DNA of 64,000 nucleotides from Flavobacterium hankyongi (GTDB lineage: Bacteria; Bacteroidota; Bacteroidia; Flavobacteriales; Flavobacteriaceae). A model generated the notes under the pieces. The model was not told the DNA's origin. It ran no database searches and worked only from the letters and a program-made list of their open reading frames with translations. The stretch covers positions 3,348,001 through 3,412,000 of the forward strand of contig NZ_CP085725.1 of the NCBI RefSeq assembly GCF_036840915.1. The letters are read 5' to 3'. The position numbers were made by a program, and so were the translations under genes. Positions 36,816-45,445 of this stretch are shown here, one piece after another. The number at the start of each line of letters is the position of its first letter. Position 1 is the first letter of the stretch.

Positions 36816-37925
36816 TCAATTTTCTTTTTTAAGCGATAATCGTATAAGAATGATTGTTGACGTCAATAAGATTGGCAAAATCATTAAAAGATGTGCTTTA
36901 TTAAGCATATACAAGACATAACCCACTAAGCATAGTAAGCAAATTTGACTCAATTTTCTTATTGCCTTTAAATTGTTCTTGATTAAAAAATAGATTAAAA
37001 TCAATAGCAGTGGATTAAATAATAAGACGTTGTAGTTCCAAAGAACTTCTCTGTGTAAAGAATATAATCCCACCAAACAGAAAAATAACCCTATAAGTCC
37101 CAAAATGCTAAAAAACAGAATGTTGGTTGCTTTTCTGTTTAAAATAGCAAATGGAAGAAGGAATAAGATTAAAGCATAACAACTGTTCCAAAAACTAAAA
37201 TCATTTTCTGGCTGTGATGCTTGAAACAATGTTTCTGTTTTTTCAACTAATGGTTTTTCTTTATATTGAGTTGATTCTAGAATTTTCATTAAATCTAGAG
37301 GGAGAAATAATACAGCAGCTTGTTCGTCAGGTCTATGCCCAAAAATAATATTGATCCCTAAGTTTAACCAATATTGTTTCTCTTGATATGGAAATAGAAC
37401 ATCACGATAACTTTCCTCTTTGTGTAAAGTGTTTTTTATAGGTTTGTTATGTAGCGTTTCGTTAACAATGTCAATTGCTTTGGTTGTACAGTTTCGATCT
37501 ATAAATTTGTAAGTGTAAAACTTATCTTCAGAAAAAAGCGATTTATTTAGTTTGTCAAATAATTTTTGTTTTTCATCAAATGAAATGTTCAAAACTTGCT
37601 CGTAAATACTTCTATTTTCTTCTTGATAACTATGTTCAAAGTTTTCAAAAGGATAAGCGGCAACGTAGTATTGTAAATCTCCTTTTACAAATTTTAGAAT
37701 GAAATTTTCGGTTCTAAAATCGAACATACCATAATTCCACACATAATCAAATTTGTTTTTTTCGTCTTTAATCCTGATGGCTGTATGACCATATAAAGTA
37801 TGCGATTCGTTAGCAACATCTACTGTTAGAATGCTAATTTTTGTTTCGGGAGTAATTGGGTTAAATTGTGAAAAAGCAACTAGGCTGTGTAACAGAATAA
37901 AGAAATGCAGTAATTGTTTTTTCAT
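36816..37925 (-). CDS. DUF4105 membrane protein with periplasmic domain
   Basis: The 369-aa protein has a signal peptide (first ~19 residues, ending SLVAFSQ) and a soluble region of about 200 residues. LLTVDVANESHTLYGHTAIRI, YVWNYGMFDF and RNCTTKAIDIV are typical of the DUF4105 (Lnb N-terminal) family. Five C-terminal helices follow from about 240. The Cys in RNCTT and the His in YGHTAIR resemble an NlpC-like papain fold, so a peptidase or acyltransferase activity is possible but unproven. It lies 8 bp after the PorV2-like gene and shares its strand. Confidence 0.8.
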   Translation of the reverse strand: MKKQLLHFFILLHSLVAFSQFNPITPETKISILTVDVANESHTLYGHTAIRIKDEKNKFDYVWNYGMFDFRTENFILKFVKGDLQYYVAAYPFENFEHSYQEENRSIYEQVLNISFDEKQKLFDKLNKSLFSEDKFYTYKFIDRNCTTKAIDIVNETLHNKPIKNTLHKEESYRDVLFPYQEKQYWLNLGINIIFGHRPDEQAAVLFLPLDLMKILESTQYKEKPLVEKTETLFQASQPENDFSFWNSCYALILFLLPFAILNRKATNILFFSILGLIGLFFCLVGLYSLHREVLWNYNVLLFNPLLLILIYFLIKNNLKAIRKLSQICLLCLVGYVLYMLNKAHLLMILPILLTSTIILIRLSLKKEN

Positions 37926-37933
37926 GTTAGTTT

Positions 37934-39010
37934 TTATCTAAAAATGGATAAATCTACTTTAAGAGAGAATACATTAGAATACAATGCAGCAGCCTGATTT
38001 CCTAAATCAGTCAAGGCATAATCAACAGAAATTCCTTTGTAATGGAATCCTAAGCCAATGTTAGGTTGAAAACTCACTTTTTCTGTGCCGCTAATTTGTA
38101 ATGTATTTTGAAAGTTTCCAACACCCGCTCTCGCAAATGCTAAATTGTTATACCCAAATTCGAATCCTAAAGCAGGAGAAATACTGACAAAACTAGTTGA
38201 AATGATATCGTTTGTTTGCTGGAATTGCATATTTAAATTAGCTGATGCTAAAAGACTCGTGTCATTGTGAAAATCAAATTTTCGCGCAACTCCTAATTGT
38301 GCTTTAGGCAATGTTATTTCGCTGTTTTCTGGTAAGTCCTGATTTTGTAGAGGAGTTTGAGTTTGTGCATCCTTTATTTTCTGGAATTCTTCTTCGTTAA
38401 TGTTCCAAATATTGTACGTCGTAGTTACATCTCGAACCATTAAACCAAATTGCCAGTCATCTTTTTGAAATTGTAATCCAATATCAAATCCAAATCCCCA
38501 AGAACTAGCAAAATCTCCAATAATTCTTCTGATAACTTTTGCGTTTACACCATACTGAAATCCTTGAATTGGCAGTTCTCTTGCATATGAAAAAGTCACA
38601 CCATAATCGGCAGTTGAAAATAAACTAATTCTGTTATAATCAATGTTTCCGTTAGAATCTATTAATTGTGTAGTGTTTAAAATGTCATCAACACCAAAAC
38701 GGATGATGTGTGCTCCCCAAGCACTTCGGTCATCTATTTTTTTTGCAAAACCAGCATAATCATATTGTGCAATGTTAGCAAAATAACTGGCATGCATTAA
38801 AGCCGCTTCGCTATCTTCAATTTTTAATAAACCTGTTGGATTCCAATATCCTGAATTTACATCACCACTATGCGCAACCATAGTATTAGCCATACCAAAT
38901 GCACGAGCATCTACACCTATATTCATAAATTCGTTGGAATATTTACGAATAGTTTGAGATTGAGTACACCAAGTTACTGTTAATAATGTAAATAAGACTA
39001 ATTTTTTCAA
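37934..39010 (-). CDS. PorV/PorQ-family outer-membrane protein (PorV2-like)
   Basis: The 358-aa protein has a signal peptide (cleavage near TWCTQSQ). A FadL-like beta-barrel follows, opening IGVDARAFGMANTMVAHSGDVNSGYWNPTGL, the conserved start of the PorV/UPF0164 family. It ends in alternating strands (VFSLKVDLSIF). PorV proteins shuttle T9SS cargo at the outer membrane; the paralogue encoded with DUF4105 is usually called PorV2 and its role is unsettled. It is divergent from pssA across a 110-bp gap. Confidence 0.8.
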   Translation of the reverse strand: MKKLVLFTLLTVTWCTQSQTIRKYSNEFMNIGVDARAFGMANTMVAHSGDVNSGYWNPTGLLKIEDSEAALMHASYFANIAQYDYAGFAKKIDDRSAWGAHIIRFGVDDILNTTQLIDSNGNIDYNRISLFSTADYGVTFSYARELPIQGFQYGVNAKVIRRIIGDFASSWGFGFDIGLQFQKDDWQFGLMVRDVTTTYNIWNINEEEFQKIKDAQTQTPLQNQDLPENSEITLPKAQLGVARKFDFHNDTSLLASANLNMQFQQTNDIISTSFVSISPALGFEFGYNNLAFARAGVGNFQNTLQISGTEKVSFQPNIGLGFHYKGISVDYALTDLGNQAAALYSNVFSLKVDLSIFR

Positions 39011-39083
39011 TGGGAAATAGTTTCAGCAAAGATTAAATAAAAATCTGATATATTAAACTCTGTTCTATATAAACTTATTGTGT

Positions 39084-39091
39084 TAAATTTG
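39084..39091 (+). promoter_or_regulatory. Candidate -7 element for pssA
   Basis: TAAATTTG matches TAnnTTTG exactly; no clear -33 TTTG is present at the usual distance. A transcript start about 6-8 bp downstream would lie at or after the ATG at 39097, which supports the later ATG at 39121 as the pssA start. Confidence 0.33.
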
Positions 39092-39120
39092 CTTACTTGT
39101 ATATAAATCAAACTTTAAAA

Positions 39121-39864
39121 ATGAATATTAAAAAGCACATTCCCAATATTATAACATTAATTAATCTTTTTTGTGGTTGTATTGCATTAGTTTTTGCATC
39201 TCAGAAACAGTTTGAACTAGCTTTCATATTTGTGAGTTTGGGAATATTTTTTGACTTCTTTGATGGATTTTTTGCTCGAATGTTTAAAGTGCAAAGCGAA
39301 TTAGGTTTGCAATTAGATTCACTGGCAGATATGGTTACGAGCGGAGTGGTACCAGGTTATGTAATGTTTCAGTTGATACTTAATTCATTTGGTTCAGATA
39401 AAGTAAACGATGTTAATTCTTGGGATAATTCAGTAATGATTATGCCGTTTTTAGGCTTTATAATTACGCTTGGAGCTTGTTTTAGGTTGGCAAATTTCAA
39501 TATAGATACACGTCAATCAGATTCATTTATAGGATTGCCAACCCCTGCCAACGCTTTATTTATTTTAAGTTTACCACTTGTAATTCAATATTCAGGAATC
39601 GAATTTATTTCAGAATCATTACAATGTATTAAAGTACTTTTAGTTATTACACTTTTAAGCGCTTATGTTATGAATGCCGAAATTCCTTTGTTTTCTCTTA
39701 AAATCAAAAACTTCTCTTTTCAAAAAAATGCTTTGCAAATTTTCTTTTTGGCAGTTTCTGTTGTGTTTCTTTTGGTTTTTAAATATTTAGGCGTTCCGCT
39801 AATTATTTTATTTTACGTTTTATTATCTGTAGTTAATAATGTTTTTATCAAAAAGGAAAAGTAA
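39121..39864 (+). CDS. pssA: CDP-diacylglycerol-serine O-phosphatidyltransferase
   Basis: Makes phosphatidylserine, precursor of phosphatidylethanolamine, in the inner membrane. The 247-aa protein has about seven helices and the CDP-alcohol phosphotransferase motif, with DFFDGFFARMFKV, then G and DSLADMV, which places the invariant Asp residues. MNIKKHIPNIITLINLFCGC is the standard family start, so I prefer ATG 39121 to the upstream ATG at 39097. The lysozyme-type gene follows after 3 bp. Confidence 0.93.
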   Translation: MNIKKHIPNIITLINLFCGCIALVFASQKQFELAFIFVSLGIFFDFFDGFFARMFKVQSELGLQLDSLADMVTSGVVPGYVMFQLILNSFGSDKVNDVNSWDNSVMIMPFLGFIITLGACFRLANFNIDTRQSDSFIGLPTPANALFILSLPLVIQYSGIEFISESLQCIKVLLVITLLSAYVMNAEIPLFSLKIKNFSFQKNALQIFFLAVSVVFLLVFKYLGVPLIILFYVLLSVVNNVFIKKEK

Positions 39865-39867
39865 TCT

Positions 39868-40716
39868 ATGCCGGTTAAAAAAGTTACTGTTAGAAAGCCT
39901 CCAACAAAAAGAAGTAATAAATCAACTGCTAAAAAACCATCCTTTTTTTCGAGTTCTACTTTTTTTAAACTGATTTTATTATTCGGTTTCGCAGTAGTTA
40001 TTTATAGTCAACGCAATGTGTTAGCGTATTATTTGGGTTTTAAGACAGATAAAATATTTATGGAAACACGAGAGGTTGCAGTCGATAAAGTGCTTGATGC
40101 TCATATCGAAAAATCTTTTGGTATTGATGTTTCTGAATATCAGGATAAAATAAATTGGGATAAGGTTAAAGATATTGATGGAGGTTATCCAATTGAATTT
40201 GTTTTTGTTCGTGCTTCTATAGGAAACGAAAGACCTGATAAAAAGTTTAAGACATATTGGAAAAAAGCAAAAGAGAAAGGATTTATCTGTGGAGCATACC
40301 ATTACTATCGTCCAAATGAAAATTCTATTGAACAAGCCGAAAATTTTATCAAACAAGTTACGCTGGTTGAAGGTGATTTTCCACCAGTTTTAGATATTGA
40401 GAAGTTACCTAAAACACAATCATTAGAACGTCTTAAAGTAGGTTTAAAGCGTTGGTTAGAAAAAGTTGAAGCTCATTATGGAGTAAAACCAATTATTTAC
40501 AGTGGTGAAAGTTATTATTTAGATTTTTTGAAAGATGATTTTGAAGAATATCCTTTTTGGATAGCAAATTACACAGCTTTCTATAAAGATATTGATGACG
40601 AATGGTCCATTTGGCAATTAACAGAGAATGGATGTGTTCCTGGAATAAAAGGATCTGTAGATATCAATATATACAATGGAACTTCGGTTGAAATGAAAGA
40701 ATTGTTGATTAAATAG
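39868..40716 (+). CDS. GH25 lysozyme-like protein, membrane-anchored
   Basis: The 282-aa protein has a basic N terminus (VKKVTVRKPPTKRSNKS), one membrane helix (~33-52) and a GH25 domain from about 85. The catalytic landmarks are FGIDVSEYQDKINW, FVRASIGN, GAYHYYRPN and VLDIEKLP, with the Asp and Glu expected for N-acetylmuramidases. It should cut peptidoglycan glycan strands from the periplasmic face. It is next to pssA by 3 bp and probably in the same transcript, linking membrane and wall metabolism. Confidence 0.9.
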   Translation: MPVKKVTVRKPPTKRSNKSTAKKPSFFSSSTFFKLILLFGFAVVIYSQRNVLAYYLGFKTDKIFMETREVAVDKVLDAHIEKSFGIDVSEYQDKINWDKVKDIDGGYPIEFVFVRASIGNERPDKKFKTYWKKAKEKGFICGAYHYYRPNENSIEQAENFIKQVTLVEGDFPPVLDIEKLPKTQSLERLKVGLKRWLEKVEAHYGVKPIIYSGESYYLDFLKDDFEEYPFWIANYTAFYKDIDDEWSIWQLTENGCVPGIKGSVDINIYNGTSVEMKELLIK

Positions 40717-40786
40717 TTTTAAATAATTAAAAATAAGTAATTTATGTAATTGACGTAAGAATGTCATAAGTAAGTATTGACAAAAT

Positions 40787-40818
40787 TTTGGTACTTTTTT
40801 TAGAAGCAATTATTCTTG
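40787..40818 (+). promoter_or_regulatory. Candidate promoter and operator of the XRE regulator
   Basis: TTTG at 40787-40790 and TATTCTTG at 40811-40818 (one mismatch to TAnnTTTG) are 20 bp apart; the ATG is 17 bp downstream. The perfect palindrome CAAAATTTTG (40781-40790) overlaps the -33 box and could be a binding site for the encoded XRE protein. Confidence 0.33.
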
Positions 40819-40835
40819 CAGTGCAAATTTGAGTT

Positions 40836-41693
40836 ATGAATCAACCAGAATTAGGAAAAAAAATTTTAGAGTTAAGACTTTCAAAAGGACTTACACAAAA
40901 TGAACTTGCAGAAATGTGTAGTGTAAGTTTGCGAACAATTCAGCGTATTGAATTGAATGAGGTTACACCAAGAAGTTATACTTTAAAAGTTATTTTCGCG
41001 GCTTTGGATTTTGATTATTATAATTTGAATGGCAATTCTACTGATGTAAAGACGTCTGCATCAAGTGGTTTTTGGAAAGATATTTTTAATTTAAAAAAAG
41101 ACACTATGAAAAAATTATCTGTAGCATCTGTCCTTGTCGTTCTTGGATTTGTTTTATTCTTTAAAAATGAAACTCAGGCACAAACTATCGATGGATGGAT
41201 TAAAAGGGGTGATAAGCCAAAAAGTTATGAGATCGGTTTAGATAAAACTGTATCTCCAATGGGAAAAAAATGTGCGTATATTAAATCAATTGATTCCGAA
41301 ATAAAAGGTTTTGGAAATTTAATGCAAGTTTGTCAAGCAAAACTTTACCTCGGAAAACGTATAAAAATGACTGGTTATATAAAAACAGTTAATGTTAAAA
41401 ACTGGGCAGGAATGTGGTTGCGAGTTGACGGGGTTAATGATAAGGGAGAAACTACCATGTTGGGGTTCGATAATATGTATAAAAGAGGTCTGAAAGGAAA
41501 TACAGATTGGACTAAATGTGAAATCGTGTTAAATGTTCCTAATGAAAGTAAGACGTTAAACTTCGGAGTTCTATTAGATGGTACTGGAATTGTTTATTTT
41601 GATCGTCTTTCTTTTGAAGTAGTAAAAGATATTGAAGAAACCTCAATAAGTGGGCTTCCTGATAAACCTACTAATATTGATTTTGAAGATTAG
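40836..41693 (+). CDS. Membrane-anchored XRE regulator with extracytoplasmic domain
   Basis: The 285-aa protein has an XRE helix-turn-helix at ~7-62 (LRLSKGLTQNELAEMCSVS, RTIQRIE), a single membrane helix at ~94-110 and then an outer domain. GWIKRGDKPKSYEIGLD, KGFGNLMQVCQAKLYLGKRIKMTGYIKT, NWAGMWLRVD and IVYFDRLSFEV suggest a jelly-roll like carbohydrate-binding folds. The order DNA-binding head, helix, sensor suggests a one-component transmembrane regulator. The ligand and the target genes are unknown; glycans are a guess based on the fold. The intrinsic terminator at 41702 follows directly. Confidence 0.8.
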   Translation: MNQPELGKKILELRLSKGLTQNELAEMCSVSLRTIQRIELNEVTPRSYTLKVIFAALDFDYYNLNGNSTDVKTSASSGFWKDIFNLKKDTMKKLSVASVLVVLGFVLFFKNETQAQTIDGWIKRGDKPKSYEIGLDKTVSPMGKKCAYIKSIDSEIKGFGNLMQVCQAKLYLGKRIKMTGYIKTVNVKNWAGMWLRVDGVNDKGETTMLGFDNMYKRGLKGNTDWTKCEIVLNVPNESKTLNFGVLLDGTGIVYFDRLSFEVVKDIEETSISGLPDKPTNIDFED

Positions 41694-41701
41694 ATAAAAG
41701 G

Positions 41702-41731
41702 AAGAGTGTATTACAATTGTAATACACTCTT
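41702..41731. terminator. Bidirectional intrinsic terminator
   Basis: A perfect 15-bp inverted repeat without spacer, AAGAGTGTATTACAA and its complement, followed by TTTT on the + strand and preceded by A-rich sequence that gives a T-run on the minus strand. It lies between convergent genes. Confidence 0.85.
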
Positions 41732-41956
41732 TTAATTCTTTTTAGGTAAAAACACCATCATTAATATGATGATTATCGTAAGAGCTGCAAAGATTCCAAT
41801 TCCTTTTTTGTTGGCGAAATTCACTGTCCATCCCATCCATTCTATCCTTTTGTTTACCCAACCTCTAGGATCTTCAGGATTATAGTAGATTGAGCCCAAT
41901 TTCCAGTTTTTTGGGTCATTATGCCATTTTTCGATTTGTTCTTTTGTAGGTTGCAT
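41732..41956 (-). CDS. Small membrane protein, DUF5808-like
   Basis: A 74-aa protein. WHNDPKNWKLGSIYYNPEDPRGWVNKR and EWMGWTVNFAN match what I know of DUF5808, a short motif often found in small membrane proteins. One C-terminal helix (~52-70) anchors it, with KK after. Function is unknown. It shares a strand with the gene upstream at 41968, 11 bp away. Confidence 0.72.
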   Translation of the reverse strand: MQPTKEQIEKWHNDPKNWKLGSIYYNPEDPRGWVNKRIEWMGWTVNFANKKGIGIFAALTIIIILMMVFLPKKN

Positions 41957-41967
41957 TTTTTACAAAT

Positions 41968-42408
41968 TTAAGGTCTACCTCTCTTAGGGAAATTCTCGGT
42001 TTTTTTATTGGGTTGAATAGTTTTGTATAAACTTAGACATGACTTTTTAGATATTAACTTTAAGTTTATTATCAAATCATTTCTATAAACATCAGAATGA
42101 ATGATAGTGTCTTTTTTAATATCAAATTTACCATTAAGTGATTTTTCTTTTGATGATAAAATCATGTAAGGAAAAATACTGTCATATTTTATTTTAAAAT
42201 TTGCTATTATTTGATGGTTATGATCTTTTTCAAAAAATATTGTTTTTCGCCAGTCATCAATTTTTACAAAAGATCCATCTATGTTTTCGTTGTTAAGTTG
42301 AATTTTATTTACAAACCAAGTACCTCCAAGGTCTAAATTGTGTTTTGGATAAATGATTAAAAAAAGAAGAGTTGCTAATATTATGATAAAAACATAGATT
42401 TTTTTCAT
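41968..42408 (-). CDS. Hypothetical exported or anchored protein
   Basis: The 146-aa protein has an N-terminal hydrophobic helix (~4-22) acting as signal anchor and then a beta-rich soluble part (GTWFVNKIQLNNENIDG onward) with LGGTWF, reminiscent of lipocalin-like starts. I recognise no family. It lies 6 bp after lptB on the same strand and might be co-transcribed, but no link to LPS transport can be shown. Confidence 0.65.
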   Translation of the reverse strand: MKKIYVFIIILATLLFLIIYPKHNLDLGGTWFVNKIQLNNENIDGSFVKIDDWRKTIFFEKDHNHQIIANFKIKYDSIFPYMILSSKEKSLNGKFDIKKDTIIHSDVYRNDLIINLKLISKKSCLSLYKTIQPNKKTENFPKRGRP

Positions 42409-42414
42409 CTCAAA

Positions 42415-43155
42415 CTAAAACTCAATCTTAGTTCTTCTCAATTCAAAGTTTTGACCAAGATATACACGACGTACCATTTCATCTTCCACTAATTCTTCAG
42501 GAACTCCAGCTTTAAGGATCCCGCCTTCAAACATTAGATATGTTTTATCAGTAATTGCAAGGGTTTCTTGTACGTTGTGATCAGTAATTAGAATTCCAAT
42601 ATTTTTGTTTTTAAGCTTCGCAACAATACGTTGGATATCTTCTACCGCTACCGGGTCAACTCCTGCAAAAGGTTCGTCAAGTAAGATAAATTTAGGATCG
42701 GTTGCTAAGCAACGGGCAATTTCTGTACGACGACGCTCACCACCAGAAAGTAAATCACCTCTGTTTGTGCGAATATGACCTAATGAAAACTCATCAATCA
42801 AGGCTTCCATTTTAGCTTCTTGTTCTTGCTTTGATAGATTAGTTAGTTGCAAAACACTTAAAATGTTTTCTTCAATGGTCATTTTTCTAAAAACAGAAGC
42901 TTCTTGAGCTAAATAACCAATTCCGTTTTGTGCACGTTTGTACATGGGAAAATTAGTAATATCCATGTCGTCGAGATAGATATTGCCAGAATTTGGTTTT
43001 ACCAATCCAACAATCATATAAAAGGATGTCGTTTTTCCCGCTCCATTAGGTCCTAGTAAACCAACGATTTCTCCTTGATTTACTTCAACTGAAATCCCTT
43101 TTACAACAGTTCTCTTTTTATAGGTTTTGATTAAATTATCTGCTCTTAATATCAT
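42415..43155 (-). CDS. lptB: LPS export ABC ATPase
   Basis: Cytosolic ATPase of the Lpt complex that extracts lipopolysaccharide from the inner membrane. The 246-aa protein has Walker A GPNGAGKTT, the LptB-typical IGYLAQEASVFRKMT, signature LLSGGERRR and Walker B FILLDEPFAGVDP, followed by the H-loop ITDHNVQETL. Length and sequence are standard. It sits in the block kdsD-tatC-CMD-lptB, which puts LPS core precursor synthesis and LPS export in one neighbourhood. Confidence 0.95.
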   Translation of the reverse strand: MILRADNLIKTYKKRTVVKGISVEVNQGEIVGLLGPNGAGKTTSFYMIVGLVKPNSGNIYLDDMDITNFPMYKRAQNGIGYLAQEASVFRKMTIEENILSVLQLTNLSKQEQEAKMEALIDEFSLGHIRTNRGDLLSGGERRRTEIARCLATDPKFILLDEPFAGVDPVAVEDIQRIVAKLKNKNIGILITDHNVQETLAITDKTYLMFEGGILKAGVPEELVEDEMVRRVYLGQNFELRRTKIEF

Positions 43156-43239
43156 TGTTCAATGAGTATGTAGGTTATTTACAATTTGATTAGACGCAAA
43201 GTAACGAATAAACAAAACCATAAATATTCATATTAACAA

Positions 43240-43590
43240 TTATTTAGTTTGTTCTTCTAAGGCTTCCCAAAATTCGTAAGCTCTTCTTAGATGAGGAATT
43301 ACAATTGTTCCGCCTACTAAAGTGGCAACACTCATAGCTTCCATCATCTCTTTTTTATTAATGCCTAATTTATAACAAGTCTCTAAATGATACTTTATGC
43401 AATCGTCACAACGCAATACAGCAGAAGCAACTAAGCCTAATAATTCTTTTGTTTTAACATCTAAAGCACCTTCTGCATAGGTATTGGTGTCTAAATTAAA
43501 AATACGTTTTATAACTTTATTTTCGTCAGCTAATAGCTTTTCGTTCATTTTAGAACGATAATCGTTAAATTCTTGTACTAAGTTGCTCAT
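43240..43590 (-). CDS. Carboxymuconolactone decarboxylase/AhpD-like protein
   Basis: The 116-aa helical protein has the redox motif LRCDDCIKYHLE (Cys-x2-Cys with the following His), as in AhpD-like peroxidase partners, and LVGGTIVIPHLRRA. It probably works as a small thiol oxidoreductase; an aromatic-decarboxylase role is unlikely with no pathway genes nearby. Its start overlaps the end of tatC by 26 bp, and the pairing with tatC is common in this lineage. Confidence 0.88.
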   Translation of the reverse strand: MSNLVQEFNDYRSKMNEKLLADENKVIKRIFNLDTNTYAEGALDVKTKELLGLVASAVLRCDDCIKYHLETCYKLGINKKEMMEAMSVATLVGGTIVIPHLRRAYEFWEALEEQTK

Positions 43591-44395
43591 TTTTTTCTCT
43601 TTTTTTAACTACTAATTTTGAAATTAGTATACTTATTTCATATATCAAAAGCATTGGAACTGCTACTGTAATTTGGCTCACCACATCTGGAGGAGTTACA
43701 ATTGCAGCAATAATTAAAACTATTACAACAGCATATTTTCTAGTGTTTTGTAAGAAGGTAGGAGTTACTAATCCAATTTTTGTCAACAAATAAATTATGA
43801 TTGGTAATTCGAAAAATAAACCACCTGCAATTACAGAAGTTTTAATCATACTGATATAAGATTCTAAATTGAATTCGTTTTTTACAACGTTACTCACTGA
43901 AAAGGTTGCAACGAAGTTTACAGACATTGGTACAATTACATAGTAACCAAAAAGAACTCCAATAAAGAAAAGTAACGAAGCAGTAACTACAAAAACCTTG
44001 GCATATTTGCGTTCACTTTCATATAAAGCAGGGCTGATAAATTTCCATACTTCCCATAAAAGATAAGGGAAACCTAAAATAAAACCTGCAGTGATACATG
44101 TCCATACGAATACATTTACCTGACCTTCCATACTTGTGTTTTGTATGGTAAAAGGCAATTCTTCAATGCAAATGGTTTCAGCGAATCCTAAATAATGTGA
44201 AGCGTCACAAAAAAATCTGTAAGTAACAAAATCAACTCTTGTGGGACCAAAAATAATATCATCAAAAATAAAATCTGATACAAAATATACTGCTATTGCT
44301 AGTGATACAATAGCGAATGAACTTCTAACCAATAACCATCTTAATTCCTCTAGATGATCTAAAAAGGACATTTCTCCTAAACTCTTCTTTGCCAT
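43565..44395 (-). CDS. tatC: Sec-independent translocase subunit TatC
   Basis: Inner-membrane receptor for twin-arginine signal peptides. The 276-aa protein opens with the conserved MSFLDHLEELRWLLVRS and has six helices, with FILGFPYLLWEVWKFISPALYESER marking the second helix and cytoplasmic loop. A long first periplasmic loop (~45-85) holds two Cys (FFCDASHY and ICIEELP) that could pair. tatA/B are not in the window. Confidence 0.96.
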   Translation of the reverse strand: MAKKSLGEMSFLDHLEELRWLLVRSSFAIVSLAIAVYFVSDFIFDDIIFGPTRVDFVTYRFFCDASHYLGFAETICIEELPFTIQNTSMEGQVNVFVWTCITAGFILGFPYLLWEVWKFISPALYESERKYAKVFVVTASLLFFIGVLFGYYVIVPMSVNFVATFSVSNVVKNEFNLESYISMIKTSVIAGGLFFELPIIIYLLTKIGLVTPTFLQNTRKYAVVIVLIIAAIVTPPDVVSQITVAVPMLLIYEISILISKLVVKKREKNEQLSTRI

Positions 44396-44396
44396 T

Positions 44397-45362
44397 TTAT
44401 ATAATTCCTTCTTTTAAAATATCGTGAATGTGGATAATGCCAACATACTCTTCTTTGTCAAAAACCACAAGTTGTGTTATCGAAAAATCTTCCATTGTAT
44501 TGAAAGCATCAATAACCATACTTTCTAATTGAACAGTTTTTGGATTTATTGTCATAATGTCTTTTGCAACTAAACCTGAAATGGTTTCTGTTTTATTAAG
44601 CATTCTTCTAATATCTCCATCTGTAATTATACCTACTAATTTTTTATCTTCCATTACTGCAGTTACACCTAATCTCTTTTCAGATATTTCAACAATAACA
44701 TCTTTGATAGACGAACTATTACTCACCATTGGTTTGTGGGTTCTGTCAAGCATATCAGTTACACGTAGCAATAGTTTTTTTCCTAAAGCTCCACCTGGGT
44801 GATACTTTGCAAAATCCTCGCTTTTAAAATTTCTCATTTCCATTAAACAAACAGCAAGAGCATCACCTAAAACCAATTGCGCCGTCGTACTATTTGTTGG
44901 TGCTAAGTTGTTTGGGCATGATTCATTGTCTACATGTGCATTTAAAACTAAATCAGAACCTTTTCCTAAAAATGAAGAGAGATTTGCAGTCATACCAATT
45001 AATGGATTTCCATATCTTTTTAAAAGAGGGACTAAAACTTTAATTTCAGGACTGTTTCCGCTTTTGGAAATACAGATAATAGCATCATTTGGCTGAATCA
45101 TTCCTAAATCTCCGTGAATGGCTTCAGCAGCATGTAAAAACATACTTGGAGTGCCAGTTGAATTGAAAGTTGCTACCATTTTTTGCGCTATAATGGCGCT
45201 TTTCCCAATTCCAGTAACCACTAATCTTCCTTTGCAATTGTAAATTAACTCTACTGCTTTTGCAAAATCTTCAGTCAAATAATTGATTAACTGAGATATG
45301 GAATCGCTTTGTGATAGGATGGTGTTTTTGGCACTAGCCAGAATATTTTCTTTTGTAATCAA
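44397..45362 (-). CDS. kdsD: Arabinose-5-phosphate isomerase (KdsD/KpsF/GutQ)
   Basis: Converts ribulose-5-phosphate to arabinose-5-phosphate for Kdo synthesis. The 321-aa protein has an SIS domain (VTGIGKSAIIAQKMV, HAAEAIHGDLGMI, ISKSGNSPE) and two CBS domains from about 205 (VTDML...VIVEISEKRLGVTAV and VKDIMTINPKTV). It lies 1 bp before tatC and is divergent from recQ. Kdo production fits with lptB three genes on. Confidence 0.94.
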   Translation of the reverse strand: MITKENILASAKNTILSQSDSISQLINYLTEDFAKAVELIYNCKGRLVVTGIGKSAIIAQKMVATFNSTGTPSMFLHAAEAIHGDLGMIQPNDAIICISKSGNSPEIKVLVPLLKRYGNPLIGMTANLSSFLGKGSDLVLNAHVDNESCPNNLAPTNSTTAQLVLGDALAVCLMEMRNFKSEDFAKYHPGGALGKKLLLRVTDMLDRTHKPMVSNSSSIKDVIVEISEKRLGVTAVMEDKKLVGIITDGDIRRMLNKTETISGLVAKDIMTINPKTVQLESMVIDAFNTMEDFSITQLVVFDKEEYVGIIHIHDILKEGII

Positions 45363-45379
45363 AACAGAATAGTTTTAAA

Positions 45380-45410
45380 TTTGTGTGTGAAAAAGAAATT
45401 TGTATCTTTA
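45380..45410 (+). promoter_or_regulatory. Candidate recQ promoter
   Basis: TTTG at 45380-45383 and TATCTTTA at 45403-45410 (one mismatch to TAnnTTTG) are separated by 19 bp, the ideal Bacteroidota spacing. The recQ ATG is 35 bp further on. Confidence 0.5.
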
Positions 45411-45416
45411 TGTATG

Positions 45417-45424
45417 CAAATTTA
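45417..45424 (-). promoter_or_regulatory. Candidate kdsD -7 element
   Basis: On the minus strand TAAATTTG matches TAnnTTTG and lies about 55 bp before the kdsD start. No TTTG is seen at -33. It would overlap the recQ transcription start region, so the two promoters may interfere. Confidence 0.3.
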
Positions 45425-45445
45425 TAAAAATACTGTTATCATAGG

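Noticed and set aside
43565..43590. Overlap of tatC and the AhpD-like gene as a frameshift or fusion
   Set aside because: Both proteins have complete, normal ends and starts; it is a simple 26-bp overlap in different frames.
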